This document shows, one piece after another, positions 27,345 to 40,800 of a DNA stretch of 64,000 nt (position 1 is the stretch's first letter; each line of letters starts with the position of its first letter). The notes beneath the pieces are model-generated. The model did no database searches and was not told the DNA's origin. It was given only the letters and a program-made list of their open reading frames with translations. Source of the DNA: Diphasiastrum complanatum (Eukaryota; Streptophyta; Lycopodiopsida; Lycopodiales; Lycopodiaceae); NCBI GenBank assembly GCA_029204225.1, contig CM055094.1, positions 11,579,153 through 11,643,152 on the forward strand, in the 5' to 3' direction. Position numbers and translations under genes: made by a program.

Positions 27345-27871
27345 CTATGTGTAGATAAGTCATCAATATTCTTCATCGGTACTCTCTTTCTTTTCCTCTT
27401 CATCATTGCCTTTTTTATAACTTTTATATCAACAACAGATTTTAAACTCTCGGATCGCAACTTTCCATGGATTCTAACATTTCTTGGTTTGATCGCCGAA
27501 GAGTAGTGACTGTAGCATTAAACTCTGACATATCATTTTTGAGTGTATTGTTTTCAGCACTAGTGTGTTGCACATAATGAAGCAATTGCTGATTTGCACG
27601 TTGCAATTGTTGATTAGCAAACTGTAATTGCTGATTAAGACCAGATATGCTATGCATTCCAATATCATGCAATCTTTGACAATATTCGACACAAATTGGT
27701 AGTTGGATCATTAAAATAAATTGATCCATCCACCCACAAATCTATATTCATATGATTATTCATTCTCAATTCTCTAACTATTGCAGCAGCATTCTCTACA
27801 ACTTTCGAATTTTTCTTAATAATTGGAGTGCATTCCATAGGAAGAGCAACATGCAAATGGAACATTGCCAT
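27345..27871 (-). pseudogene. Unrecognised coiled-coil ORF, frameshifted
   Basis: From ATG 27871 the minus strand reads MAMFHLHVALPMECTPIIKK, then NAAAIVRELRMNNHMNIDLW; after a shift near 27700 it becomes a Gln-rich heptad segment (LNQQLQFANQQLQRANQQLL) followed by ATVTTLRRSNQEML, and after a second shift near 27440 a basic, nuclear-localisation-like stretch MMKRKRKRVPMK. Two frameshifts are needed, so it is probably a relic. Family unknown; the coiled coil suggests a self-associating protein. Confidence 0.35.
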
Positions 27872-29040
27872 TGTTAAAAGCTACAGTCCGTAAATGCTTC
27901 AAACTACAGTAAATCAACATGAATAGATCTAGCATACTTTACTTTTGTAATGTTTATGTCGCATTGAATAATCGTCCCGCCTCATATTTCACTATAAGCA
28001 TACAGTGATTTCAAAAGTTTTGCTACTCCCGCTTCAATTTTTACATTGAGCACACCAAGATTTTCAGGTTTAAAGCTCTAGTCCCGAATTTTGGAACGAG
28101 CATGAAGAGAAGTTATTAGATAATGCTTAACTAACTATTGTCTGAAGTTAACCATATCAGTTAAACGTCGGATAAGGCCGAAAACTCGAAAAACGATGAG
28201 CAAAAGTTATCGGTTTGCATTCTCTCTCTACATAACCTCTCTCTAAAGTGAAATTTCTTAAAGGGCCCATTTTGAGCCCATATTTTCCCTAGTGGGTTTT
28301 ACACTATATTGGTCAGCTAATCGGATCATGAAAAGAGCGCTTACCATATGAGTAAGTCCCCAGTCGTGATATATAGCTTGGAGGAGATGGTAGTCACTCT
28401 TGATCCTCCGTTGACTATGGCTGATTCTCGTGGAAACCCCCAATGCATCCCTACATGGTGGACCGGTTGCGATCCTTCAGCTCTTTCATCTGGCACCAAA
28501 TTGGTAGGGTGCATCTCTATTCTATCGTTGTTTTGTCCATTTATGTATGTCTTCAATCTTCCCAGAGGGTTGGATGTGTTTTGAGTAGGGTGCCTAGTGG
28601 TATTCAGACATATCCTCTCAATAGCAGTATGGTCCTTTTCCACCTCCTTGCTATGGAAAGGGATCCCCCTTCAGAATGCTCATGTGCATTTTGTCCGGTC
28701 TCACGGATGAATTGTAGCAATCTTGGATTCACTAGGGAGCGGGAGGGAGCATTCGGCCGTTGATCGTTGTCTTGCTCTCGAGCTGTCTCTCCGATTTAAT
28801 CTAGAGCTTGGGTTTCTTTAATCTACTCCTTCATGCATCTAAAGTTCCCTTGTTCAACTATGGAATTTGGGTATTCACCTACATAAAGAAAACTTGATGA
28901 TCCACTAACATGTCCTATAGTGGTGGATTTGGTTGGTTCTTTCTCTAATATTTTCTACGCTATGGTCTGGATGAATACAGGCATCGTGGATGCCTTGGTT
29001 TCTCCTACCACACTCATTAATTGTAGCAGGGCAAAAAAAC
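27872..29040. other. 1.2 kb without recognisable genes
   Basis: Short frames occur on both strands (for example around 28341-28643) but carry no motif I know and overlap each other. Possible decayed element DNA. Confidence 0.5.
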
Positions 29041-29049
29041 TCTCTTTGT

Positions 29050-29490
29050 TTCTCTTTCCTCATTGAACACGTCAAGTATGGATTTTCGTACCCACAATCT
29101 CGGCAAAGTGGTATGAAGTTGTCTTGTGGCCTATTAAGGCACTCGGCAATTCATTGACTATTTTCACATCCATAACATTTAATGGGAGTTCTGAATCTTG
29201 TACCACGAAGCTAGTTCACGTAGATTGGTATCAGCTCACCATTCGTTCCGTCTTTGAAATGCACTGGGATTGAGTCTGGTGCCTCTTCTTCGGAATAGTA
29301 GGGTTCTTCGATCACTTCGACCATGTTCTCAAGCAGTTTCCTCACTACTAATCCTTGGGTTTTGGGAAAAATAGGTGGCAATGCCAATCTAGGTGGCGGT
29401 TGGGGTAAGACACCTTGTCGCTGTGCCAATGGGAAGGGATTTGGTGGGCGTGCTACTTGGTTTCAAAGGTTGTATCGACAATTTGTTCTG
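29050..29490 (-). pseudogene. Gag-like zinc-knuckle remnant
   Basis: The minus strand reads a Pro-rich stretch (LPQPPPRLALPP), then LLENMVEVIEEPYYSEEE, a stop, and a Cys-rich segment CYGCENSQ...IAECLNRP followed by CRDCGYENPYLTC. The paired CX2C clusters suggest a retroelement gag nucleocapsid with the knuckle His lost to a stop. No pol neighbours it. Confidence 0.35.
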
Positions 29491-29554
29491 TCATGATTGC
29501 TCATATATCGCACGGCCCGCTCTAACCTCTATCTTAACTGCCTCTGATAATCCT

Positions 29555-30500
29555 TGTACTTTATGTAGATGACATTATTTTTTGTGGGAACAAAGTCAAG
29601 CTCATTGATGAAGCCAAACTAGCATTAGGAAAAGAGTTCTAAATGCAAGATCTTGGATCTTTGCAATATATCTTAGGTCTTGAGATAATTAGTACATCTA
29701 TTTATAGCTTCATTTCTCAATCCAAGTATGCTACTTCAATACTTAAAAGATTCAATATGGATAAGTGCAAAGGCATTAACTCTCCTATGGAGCATCATGT
29801 AAGGGATCCAATAGATGGTGATGAAGATCCGTCAAGGACATCACCCCCTATAGGAGCCTCGTAGGCTCCTTGATTTGGCTCACCATTACTGGATCTAATT
29901 TAAGCTTTTATGTCAATAGATTTGAGTCAGTTTATGCAATCTCCTTTGATTCATCATTGGAAGTTGGCCAAGAGAGTGCTTAGGTATCTTTCTAGCACTC
30001 TAGATTTTGGTATCTTATATCGAAGAAATAACCTTTATTTGATTGGCTTTTCATATTCAAATTTTGCAAGTGACAAGATTGATAGGAAGTCCACAAGTGC
30101 ATTTGCTATTTCTTGGAAATGGAGTCATATCTTGGCTCTTGAAAAAGTAGGACACTATCTCACTTTCTTCCACTGAAGTTGAGTACAAAGCACTCTCCAC
30201 CACAACCAAGGAATCAAGCGCCTTTGGTGGAGCTCAAATGCATCAAATCTAAAGATATTCTGATCATTATGTGTGCCAAAATTTCAGCCCAAGACCTTGT
30301 TTCAAATCCTATCTTCCATGTAAGGAATAAGCACATCGAGATGGCACATCATTCTATGAGAAAAAAAATTCAAGCGAAGGACATCATCTTGGAACATGTG
30401 GATACATCATCTTGTGTGGCTATTCTGGTTACTAAGCCTTTTCCCAAGGCACCTTTTATCAAGCATAGAACAACCCTAAGAGTAGTTAGAAGATCATAAT
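29555..30500 (+). pseudogene. Copia RT C-terminus and RNase H remnant
   Basis: Starts at the RT active-site region (LYVDDIIFCGN), passes EAKLALGKEF, SQSKYATSILKRF and LSQFMQSPLIHHWKLAKR to RNase H (FGILYRRNN) and ends IFHVRNKHIEMAHHSM...LVTKPFPK near 30440. Several stops and frameshifts. It belongs to the same lineage as the young copia, judging by nearly identical motifs. The upstream two thirds are missing. Confidence 0.88.
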
Positions 30501-30532
30501 ATTGCTTAACTAGCCCTCTTTTAAAGAGGAGT

Positions 30533-31002
30533 TGAAAGTAGGTAAAAGTTACCTAGTTAATTTCCATGCTAGATGTCATCATGAGGTTAGACCTCAACCA
30601 CCACTCATCTATCCATATATTGAAGATGATTTGGCATAGATTTGTTGCTCTCTACCTCAAGCTCTTCCTATTTTGTAGGAATGCAAAAATGGAAGTGGTG
30701 AACCTCAATCTATCACTCTCATCTCATTGGATTATGAGGTCCAATCATAATGAGGGGCAATCATATGCCAAATGTCACCACGTGCTAATTAGGGTAGGAA
30801 CTAGAGCTCATACTATGTCCTTAATGGAGAGCTCATTATTATACATACACTTTTTTTAAAATAAAAATTTTGAGTCTGAAAGTCTCTTGTTGTAAAAACT
30901 CGAGGGCAAGAATTTCTCTCTCTCTCTCAAATCTCTTGTATTCTCATATGTGGTTGAGGCTAATGAAAATACTTAATTTTTTTCACTTAAGTACTTGTTT
31001 CA
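30533..31002 (+). repeat. 3' LTR of the 29.5-30.5 kb copia remnant, about 470 bp
   Basis: A purine tract (AAAGAGGAGT) precedes TGAAAGTAGG at 30533; the likely end is TACTTGTTTCA at 31002, giving imperfect inverted termini TGAAA and TTTCA. A CTCTCTCTC stretch lies near 30920. There is no 5' partner. Confidence 0.6.
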
Positions 31003-32700
31003 TGCTTGATTTTGATGAATGATCTCTATTTATGTACATGAGCTCTTGTCAAGATCCAAAGCTAGTTTGATAGGCATATAAAATCTGAGTTTGATCATCA
31101 TTGCTTTGAAAGTGGGCAATCTCTCAAGCATGTAAATCTTTTTTAGATCTTAAAATTCAAGTTTTAACAAATACGTCAAGATCTGAATTAAGAGGCATCA
31201 GTGAAAATTTGTTAGAGAATGTACTTTGAAAAAAACATATTTTGAGCCATTTTGTATTTTTATGATACTTGGATTTTGAAAAATCATGTGGTCTTGAAAC
31301 GTTGTTTCATTTTTTATTATGATGAATTTATGAAGCTTGTAAAAAAAAACTTGTGATAATCTATTAACTTGTTTTTCACTATTGTTTTTCATGATTATTG
31401 ATAATCTCCTTTGATGTTCCCTTGTTTTCTAGACATAGAGCTAAGTCGTCGTTTTATAGATCAAATTGGCCAAGTAGAAACCTTTACAACTTATGTTTGT
31501 TGCCATACTTAGTGCTCAAATTTATACATCTTCTGTATCACTTATATGTCAATAGTTATGAATGCCAAAACCTATAAGGTTTTCTTGAAAAAATAGTTAG
31601 AGTGTGCTAACCTATTCCATCTTTATAGCTCTTGGAAAAGATCATGGTCTTGGACTTCATAAGCCTTTTGTCAAGAATCACTCTCACATTTATAAGATTT
31701 TTTAAAAATCATAATATTGACTAGCTCTTTGCAAGAATTTATGTTGTCCCATATTTGTGACTATGCCATAGTTCTTGGTTGTCTTAAGCATGCTCCCTCC
31801 TATAGCTTGTTGTCCTTTGGTTGTCAAAGTTCATTTCATTCTCAAAGAACGTAGTTAAGGCTTTGTTGACTTTCTTGGACCATTCTCTTGATCTACTCAT
31901 TATTCATTTCCGGACTTTCTAAAACTGGGTGGTGCTCAAAGCTTCTTACTGCCAACTGAGAGTTACGTTTTTGTTCTCAACCGATTTCTTTTTCTAAAAG
32001 GTGTTCTAAAACTGCTACTAACCTCCTTTCCTTTTCTTTCCCTTCGCTTTGGCTTGGATCCAACGTCTTACTTTCTAAGAATTGAATGTTTACAACGACA
32101 AGCCTATTAAAAGGGGCTATCTTGAAACAAAAACATAGTAAGAGACATCAAGAAAATTTGAAGATATTAAAGAAACTTTACCTGTCACTCTCCTTCAAAG
32201 TACTTAAAAATAGGTTGGCTTTTGTTTATATTTGAGATTTTATCAACATTGTTGCAGTTGAATGATCATTCATCCCCTTTCAAGATGCTTCTAAGCACTT
32301 ACACTAAGAATTCAACTTGTCAAAAATATTGAATATGCCTTAGAAATATCTTGGCAACATTTGAAACTCCAAACTTATGTTTGAACCATAGTTGCACTGG
32401 TGAACCACGATTTGCAGTTTTTGTTAGGGTTTTGAGAAAGAAAAAAAATTCAGTGGGCAATATGGGTATCAGTTTGAAGCTCTTGACGAAAGCAGTGCAT
32501 TTATGCAGGTTGCCAAATGTTTCTAGTACAGTATGTAGATATATACTCGAAACAATGTGCCAAAAACCAGCTCAAAAGAAAAGAAAAGAAAAAAATTGAA
32601 CAACGATTCTCTGTCGAGAATCGAGATTTACGATTCGATGTAGCTCAAGATGTAGCCCAAGAATCGCGATTCAATGCAGCTATGGATTGAATTTCGAACT
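31003..32700. other. 1.7 kb without recognisable genes
   Basis: AT-rich, many homopolymer T runs, only short frames. No LTR partner, no RNA gene and no protein motif seen. Confidence 0.5.
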
Positions 32701-32710
32701 ATTTCAAACA

Positions 32711-33000
32711 TCAACTGTATGAATGCTTGTGTGTAGCAAAATGTTTTTTAGAATATAATCGTATAAATCCCTTGTTTTGAGTTGAGTGCACGAGCAACAA
32801 CCTAAAAAAAGGTTTTTCTTCTTCTTCAGCAAAATTCCCATCCTGCTTTTTCTTGAACTTGTTGTGCCAGCACTCCTTTGCATAATGTCCCGATTTTCCG
32901 CAAATAAAGCAGTTTCCTTTTCGAACCACTTTCTTGCCATCTTCTGACCGATTTGATTGATTCTCCTCCATATCTTTCAGCTTCTTCTTCTTCTTCTTAA
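32711..33000 (-). pseudogene. Copia gag zinc-knuckle fragment
   Basis: The minus strand encodes a Lys-rich lead then KGNCFICGKSGHYAKECWHN, a perfect CX2CX4HX4C nucleocapsid knuckle, followed by an acidic linker (NFAEEEE). Nothing else of the element adjoins it. Confidence 0.75.
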
Positions 33001-33194
33001 ACTTTAAAATTCAGCTATAGGATCGATACTCGGTGCACATACGTCACATCATACGTAATGCTGTGTGCTCTGGTTTTCTTTGTGTTTTGGAGGCATCTCC
33101 ACTAGCACAATTTTTATCAGAATTTGTATTTGCAAAATCCAGCTGTATTACTAAGACATTCTGGTGGATCCACCATGACAGCTGGATTAGTAGC

Positions 33195-33345
33195 TGATTT
33201 TGCTAGAATCAGCACCCTCGCACCCCAGCATTACGCAGGGGAAGGGCTCTATCCCTCGGGCCTTCCGTGCTGGTCAGGTCCCACCCTCGGGCAAGGCCCT
33301 CCCAGCATGGAAGGCCCTCATGCAGGGCCTCCCCCTTCCCCACTT
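33195..33345. repeat. GC-rich foldback segment downstream of prohibitin
   Basis: A sharply GC-rich island in AT-rich DNA. GGGCCTTCCGTGCTGG (about 33258-33273) pairs as an inverted repeat with CCAGCATGGAAGGCCC (about 33302-33317), leaving a loop of about 28 bp. It shares the GGGCCTTCC core with the foldback at 35860-35937. Confidence 0.5.
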
Positions 33346-33349
33346 TAGA

Positions 33350-34661
33350 AACCCGTTCCGGAACGTACTGGGTCAGAACATTTTATTGCATTTTTTTGGG
33401 TCGGAACCTGTGTATAATCAAGTCCATTCCAGGGATGGGCGAGCCATAGAGAATGAAAGGCAAATCGATTAAAGTTATTCAAGCTAATCTAAAACTCGAA
33501 CCAACCAGGAGAACATAAATCATACAGTGAGCTGTAACGTTTGGTTAGCCTCTGTGGAAGGAGGTGAGCCACACAGTAGCTTAACTGGGAGGTCAGCACA
33601 CAAACACTTTTCATGCGCAGCATGTGCACATTACATGTAAAAATTCTTCCAAAATCATTGATTTCTCTTTGCAGCGCACAGCACCAAAGCACAGAATAAA
33701 CATATCAAATGAAGGATCACTAGGTTTGTTCGAGACATGCCATAAGCAAGCAAATGAAAGTTAAATTAAACAGCAGATTCAATCAGAGCTGAGCGAGGTA
33801 GAGAATGGTGGATTTGAAGGCAGGAACAACGATATTCTTCAGTTATTTTTTTCCTTAGTTAAAAACATACGTTTTTTTCTAGAATTTTTTTTTGGTCAAG
33901 TTCTGGAAATGAACGTGCTCCAGACCGCGTTCCATTGCATCATACTAAGTGGACCTTACCTTGTAGCTCATGCAAAGAGCTAACCCTTTGTACAAACAAA
34001 AAAATCTTGATGGGAAAAGATCATGCAATTTGATTAACCTCTGTTTCTTCTACCAATGGTAAGTTGCATCATTATATGCACAATACATACACTGTACATC
34101 CACAAGGCCAAGCCAAATTTGGAGCCCACAGCTTGGGCAGTTCCGAGATATCACTAATCTGCAACAGTAATTCAAGCCTTTTTCAAAGTTGATGCAGTTG
34201 CCGGTCTTATCCAACTCGGCTACTGGCAGGAATAACTGACATCTTCTTACAAGATCATACAGAGGGCATCTCTTAACCTGTGAGTCAATTTTTTGAAGTC
34301 AACAAAGATATTCTAAGTCATTGCATGCCAGCATATCGAGTCCCAAAATCACTCACTTGTAGATTTGAAAGTTAGGAGGATTGAAAACTGAGCTCAAGTT
34401 AAGGTACCCTTGGTAGTCCTTTAGGAATAAGATGCGTCAATAGTGTATTTAGGGACTGAAATTGATAACATGTGACACCAATTTCATGAGTAGAACTATT
34501 CTAGAAAACTTGAGGCTCTGAGTATGATGCTGCTGAAACTGTGACCTTCACTATGAAGCTTTTGGTTCCTCCGATAACACTGATCCAATTCATAGTCAGG
34601 AGTATCATTTAAACAAAGAACTAGATTTAAAACAGAGAATGTGAAACAATGCTCTATGCAT
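33350..34661. other. Downstream flank and probable 3' UTR of prohibitin
   Basis: No coding sequence. The minus-strand transcript should end somewhere here, but I see no convincing AATAAA on the minus strand close to the stop at 34662. Confidence 0.4.
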
Positions 34662-34877
34662 TCAGCTCTCGTTTCTTTTTGCTTGTCCAGCCTCTTGACT
34701 CACAATATCCAAGTTATGGAGATTGAGAAGCAAAGCATCTGATTCCAAATACACCCTGTTGGGAGCATTAGAAATGGTACTGGCAATCTCCTTACTGGCC
34801 TCAATTTTCCTCAGTATTATAAAGGCAGGATTATTCGAAATTGCATCTCCAATGAGTGTTGCACTCTTTGCTTCTCC
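34662..34877 (-). CDS. PHB: Prohibitin exon 5 (last coding exon)
   Basis: Encodes [10 protein letters not shown] through the C-terminus ending AKRNES, 71 residues plus TGA at 34664-34662. Acceptor CTAG precedes GGAGAAGC. Confidence 0.93.
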   Translation of the reverse strand, partial: GEAKSATLIGDAISNNPAFIILRKIEASKEIASTISNAPNRVYLESDALLLNLHNLDIVSQEAGQAKRNES

Positions 34878-37800
34878 CTAGAAAGAAAACCCAAAGTCAA
34901 TAGGTAGCTCCATTAAAAGGAATGCTAAGATAAATAGGATTTTGGGCTAAGAAACACGAAAGTGTAGGGAAGAACTTTTGCAGCATGATTAGCTAACAAG
35001 TTTAGATTTGAAGGGAGCAACACCAAAGATCATCAATATAGATAGCTGTAAGCCCCAAAAAAATTGCAAGCTCCAGGCTGATGACATTGTAGAGGAAGCC
35101 AATAAGGCCAAAATTATTTCTCATTGTTCTCATTTTCAAAGCTGGAGGTTCTGCTCTTAACGTTTTCTTCTTGCATCCAGAAAAGAAAGAATGCAGAATT
35201 TACCTAATTGATAGATCTGCAGTGTCTATTTACTGGATGGTCCTCATCAATCAGGAGAAATTTCATATGGATGTAAATGTTTGGAAAAGCTTCAAAAAGA
35301 GACTTGGATTTTGTATAGAATCGATGTAAAACTACTGCTATTTGGTTTCTTTTGATCCAGCAGATAAACCCAAATTCATTGTTATCAAAACCTGGCTATC
35401 AAGCCAAAAATCTGAAAAGTCTTCAACATGAGGACGTCACTCTTATGACTATTGCATAAGGGTGATACAAAATTCAAAAATACAGCTTTTTAAGTTATTT
35501 GTACGCAACAGATCAATCCAGACTATTCTCTCACAGGTAAGGTTGCTGGGCATATCTGTGAGGGGGGTTTTTCTTCGTCAAATGTACATGGACAGATTGC
35601 ATTTGGGAAGGACCATGCAATGTTATGCTCATTCTGAAATCAGGCTGCAAGCAATAACTTAGTGCCCATGAGTCTTGATCCTTAGTGAAAGACATGCAGA
35701 TGGACCAGCTTAATGAATAGGCATAGTACACGGTAAGATGGGGACCTTCGAGCTATAAGAGTGCCAGAGGATTCTTGTAGCAATTTGAGCACAAAGACTC
35801 TGTAGCACCTTGAGCATTCATATTAACGTGACAGAAAAAATTACCGCGGGGGGGGTTTCCTACTCCGAGGCCCTTCCGCCCCGGAAGATTGTGCACCCGA
35901 GGGTTCACATTCTTCCGCGGGCGGAAGGGCCGAGGAGCCGGTCCTTCCCTTGCGTGAATTCTGTTTTTACATTTTTTTTTTCGTCTTTTTTGGACGTAAA
36001 CTTTTTTTACACGCACCTTCCGGGCGGAAGGTGCATGTAAAAAAAAGTAAATTTTTTTACATGCACCTTCCGGACGCCGGAAGGTGCTTTGAAAAAAAAA
36101 TTGCCCCACAGATTACATTCTGTGAGGCACCACCATTTTCTTTGTAAAAATTTAAAAACTAATTTTACGGAGCTGTCGTTAACTTTTTGGAACAACCATA
36201 CTTGTAACATATTCTAATATGCCTGCTGTATACCACAAAGTGGATACCCATGAACAATAATAAGAAAATGTAAACAGTAACTACCTGGGCTCGAATTACA
36301 ATGCTTCTCTTCTCTTGCTCAGCTTTTTCGACCAAAAATTTGGCACGCTCTGCCTCTTGAGCAGCCACTTGCTTGGCCTCAATGGCTGCAGTAAACTCCT
36401 TTCCAAATGTAAGATTTGTAATAGAAACATCATCAAGAGAAAGTTTGAAATATGTCGCTCTGTCATTCAACACTCTCTTGATCTCTCTGCTCACCACCTG
36501 CCAAATAATAAAGAATATGATTTGTCACAAATTAGAACATAAGTATTCCAAACAGTAGGTGTTACAGTTGTTGAAATAAATGCCTATTTCAACCCTTTTG
36601 GCCTTGGATATTTGTAACTTGTAGGTTGTGCATATGCCATTGGGTTATTTGAATAAATACATGTGAACTCCTTACGCATAATTCACAAGGTCAAGTGGAA
36701 CACTTCGTCCCCTTGAGGCCTAGAGCTAAATTTAATAGGAAACACCTCATGATACCCATAAAGTATGTTGTAAATGTGGCCCCCAAGATCTTTTGAGTCT
36801 TACGGGGTCTCAACAAGGGTTGGGTGGTTTTCACATATTTAAGATACCCGCTAGCATTAGAGGAGGTCTAAATCCAAAAAAGACCCTTTGTAAAGATTCT
36901 TTTTATACTTTTTCTCGAATTTTTTCTTACACATGGACCAATCAAAACACTCAAATTTGAAATCTACGTAACGTAACTTTTTGAGTCCACATTTTGATTC
37001 CACACTAAAAATGGCATAACTTTTTAGTGGTAAGTCCAATGAGTATTTCTACAAACTTGACAAGTCCTCATTAAAGAATGAATTACAAGGAAATCCCCAC
37101 ACTCTCCCTTAATGAGAATCCTGAAAATTTCAAATTTCAAATATTATTAAATCTGATATGGTTGAAGTAGTCTGCACTTCGAGAATGTAATCTTGGATTC
37201 AAAGATATTGCAATTGTGCTTTGATTGTCACAATAAAGAGCAATATGTTCTAAGTTGCGTCGGAACGCCGGAACGCAGGAAAGAAAAAACCCTGTAAATC
37301 TTTTTATACCCACCCACGAAGCCCCCATTTCTAGCATGCCATTAGGAGAGAAGAGGAGCTTGTGGAGGGAGAAGTAGGTGGCCAAATGGGTAGTTTGAGC
37401 ACTCTATGCGGAGGCCTTGATGATTGCAAGGTGAATGTAGCACTCAGAAGTGGGCAACAGTGATTAGGTGGGGATTTGCAAGCAAACCAACTTCTTGGAG
37501 CTTTTTTTTCACCCTTTTTTTCCTTGTAAGTTGTTTGGAGGCTATAGTGATATCAGAGCCTTATCATTTATGATATCAAACATCTTGATCATTCTCATGA
37601 GGCATGTGTGGAATGTGGATCAATTGCCATTCTTTTTGTATCATATACACTGTAGTACGCACTATGTGATTGCCTTTCAACTTTCAAGTTTCAGTTTTAA
37701 CTTTTGGTATGCAACATTTTCAATTAGTAAGTAGTTAATCTGTTTTGCAAATTTGCAACGTGTTTGAAATTTTCTTGACAAGGCTATATGTTGTTCTTCC

Positions 37801-40800
37801 CCACTCCACACATGTATCCAAAAAAACTTTTTAAAAAAAAACAAATTGCGACGTTCTAATCCGGAACGCTGTAGAATTCTGGAACCGGTCCAAAACGCTC
37901 GTTCCGAAACGCTGCATTCCAGAACGGGACACATCTATGAATGGCATGTGTATTGCCACATGCCTTGGGTGTGAATGTGCATTTACTTTGCTTTTGCATG
38001 AATCCTAGCTATTATGGGTATGAGGTCTTCCCACATGTAGTAGACATGCATGGGAGGTTGGCATGAACAGTTAGATGGTTTACATGTGGATTCCATGCAT
38101 GGATAGGCAGGGTGGCCTATAACCTCCATATATACACCCACCGATGTTTATGGAAATCATTGAGAGTCATACGGCCGTTATGTTTGATCAAATTGGGAAG
38201 TGCTTCTACCAATAGGTTTTGCCTATCTCCATGTTGCTCGAGGGCTACATTGCTGTGGAAGGAAAGGAATCGTGACTGTGGGTACCTTGTCACAAAAGAC
38301 CATACTTTTAGAACTTGTACCAGTGATTTGTGCGAAGCCGAAGCAAGGCTGGAGCTTGCATGTTCCCAGAAAGAGGAAAATGCGTTGAAGCAGGGCTAAG
38401 AAGTTGCTTGATCTGTTTCTGGTGTGAGCTGCTCTTTCCAGGTTCCAGGACCCGTGGGAGGTGCTGCACACCTGTCTGGCTACAAGATTCTACACTGAAA
38501 GAGCGTGGAGGCGGCTGAAAGGGGCGTGCATCTTTTCCGTCCTGTTCCGCCCACCCTCTCCCTTGTTCCCTGGATTTCCCTCCTTCCCAGGCGCCCCCAT
38601 CTCCCTCTCTTTCCTCCTCCTTTTCCCTCCTCGCGTGCTGTTTTCGGGCTGGTAATCAAAGCTGAAACCCTCGGGCTGGCCTGGTGGGAGAGTAGGGAGG
38701 AACAAGAAGGAGGGGAAGTTAAATTTTAATACTTGAAGATGTGGTTTTTTCCTAAGAAGGTGGGGGAAGTGGGACCCCGGAACTGATTAAGTCAAATGTG
38801 AATCTGTGAATCGTGTTTTTTCACAGCTTTCTTGAAAATGAATTTTAGTTCTTTGCTTTTGCTTATGTTGCGGTTTTGGGTCTCTGGGCCATATTTTCAT
38901 ACAAGTAACATGTACATGTGTTGTTCGCAAGCAGATCTGGCCCATAGGAACAACAGCTTTTTGGGACAATGCACAGTCGCCTGTGTGAAGTGTTGGGAAG
39001 CCCGATTTTGTCACCACCTTCTATATTTGAAGTCATGAGCAAAGTGTTACTTGAAAGTCACCAAAGCAATAAGCAATGACATGAGCAAATCAAATTTCTA
39101 TTGACACGACATGAGTCGACGACATCAACCCATCTTGATTTTCAACCAGAGGCTTTTTCGGTGGACAAAATATTTAAACAACCCGCTGCCGTGGAATTAT
39201 GGATTAACAGGTGGTCGAGTTATTTTGACTTACATAAAGTTCTTAGGGATAAGAGAATTTCTTCGGTCCTGATTTATCTAGAAAGCAAAGCAATGTCTTC
39301 ATAGCAGGATCTTGAGCCAAAACCGGAGTCATCGGATGATTTTCGGAATGTTTTCCTGAAAACTTTCATGACAGTGGACGAAAGGAATTCATACCCGAAT
39401 TTTATTGAGTTAAAAATGGGTTGTAAGGATTTGAATACCTATATTCAGGAATTCAAGGTTCTATTGACTAAAGTACCGCATTTTTATCGAAAATATGTCG
39501 AATGCCAATTTTTGAATGGGTTACCAGCAGATTTCCAAAATGAGTGTAAGCGGAACCAATTGAACTCGCTAGAAGCCAAGTGCATCGTTATGTGGTCAAG
39601 TTAGCTTTGTGAGTTGATATTGAAGTTTGGGATTTTAAAGTTCCAGAATTGGAACTTGACCTACAAGGGCATGTTAACAAGACTGATTTTCATGTTTTAA
39701 ATTTGGGCCAATCGAACATAATATTAGGTTATGAGTGGTTTTTCAATAGATCTGATACTTTAATTGATTTTAAAAGTCATAGGATGGATTTGGTTGATAA
39801 CAGTGGTAAGAAAACATCCATTCTTAAGATTAATCTTGTACTTAGTGTTTGATGATTTCATCAGCGGAATTAATAAAGGACTTTCACAATTTTGATTGTT
39901 ATCATCTTGTTTTGAAATCTAGTTTAAATTGTGATGTTTTTGAACCTTTCAATGTAATTGATGGTGAATGTTCTAATATTGAAATAGATTTCATTATGGG
40001 CAATGAATTTCGATGTTTTAACATAGATCAAGCACATGAAGAGAAACAACTGTTATCAGATTTAAACCAAGAATTTTGTGAAGTGTTTCCAAATGAACTT
40101 ACCTAATGGTTTACCACCATCTCAGTCACTCATAAGATGGAATTAATTTTGGAAGTGACTCGGCAAATTGAAGAATGTTTCTTAATGGATAATATTCGTC
40201 CTAGTAAGTCTCCATGGGGAACACCAGTTCTTCTAAAAGATAAGAAGGATGGTACATTCTGGATGTGTGTGGACTATAAGGGATTGAACAAAGTTATTGT
40301 CAAGAACAAGTATCCTTTGCCTAGGGTGGACGGTCGGGTTGATTGTTTGGGTGAAGCCAAATACTTCACGAAAATTGACTTGCGAACATGATATCATTAG
40401 ATCAAGATACATCTTGATGATGTATTAAAACCGAGCTTTAGGACTCGATTTGGTCATTATAATTTTCTAGTTTTGCCTTTTGGTTTGACGAATGTTCTAC
40501 CTACGTTTCAAAAGATGATGAATGATTTATTTCATCCATATCTGGAGAAGTTTGTAGTGGTGTTCCTGGATGATATTCTTATCTATAGTAGGACACTGAA
40601 AGAGCATGTGAAACATCTCCACATCGTTTTAAGGATTTTGAAACAAGAGAAGCTTTATGCAAAGGAATCAAAATGAGAATTCTTTTCAAAAGAATTGTTG
40701 TATCTTGGTCATGTCATATATTGGCAGGGAGTTAAGATTAATCGGGAAAAAGGTAAAGATAGTTATTGAATGGTCGGTTCCTAAGATCGGACATAAACTC

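Larger units (their letters stand above)
34878..36284 (-). other. Prohibitin intron 4 (1,407 bp)
   Basis: Donor CAG|GTAGTT, acceptor TTTCTAG. Contains the GC-rich foldbacks at 35846-36098 and otherwise nothing recognisable. Confidence 0.9.

Noticed and set aside
28341-28763. Opposed frames of about 100 codons at 28.3-28.8 kb
   Set aside because: No known motif and mutual overlap on opposite strands; neither can be preferred.
38112-38730. Several overlapping frames on both strands in intron 3
   Set aside because: They follow local GC richness, contradict each other and carry no motif; the region is intronic.
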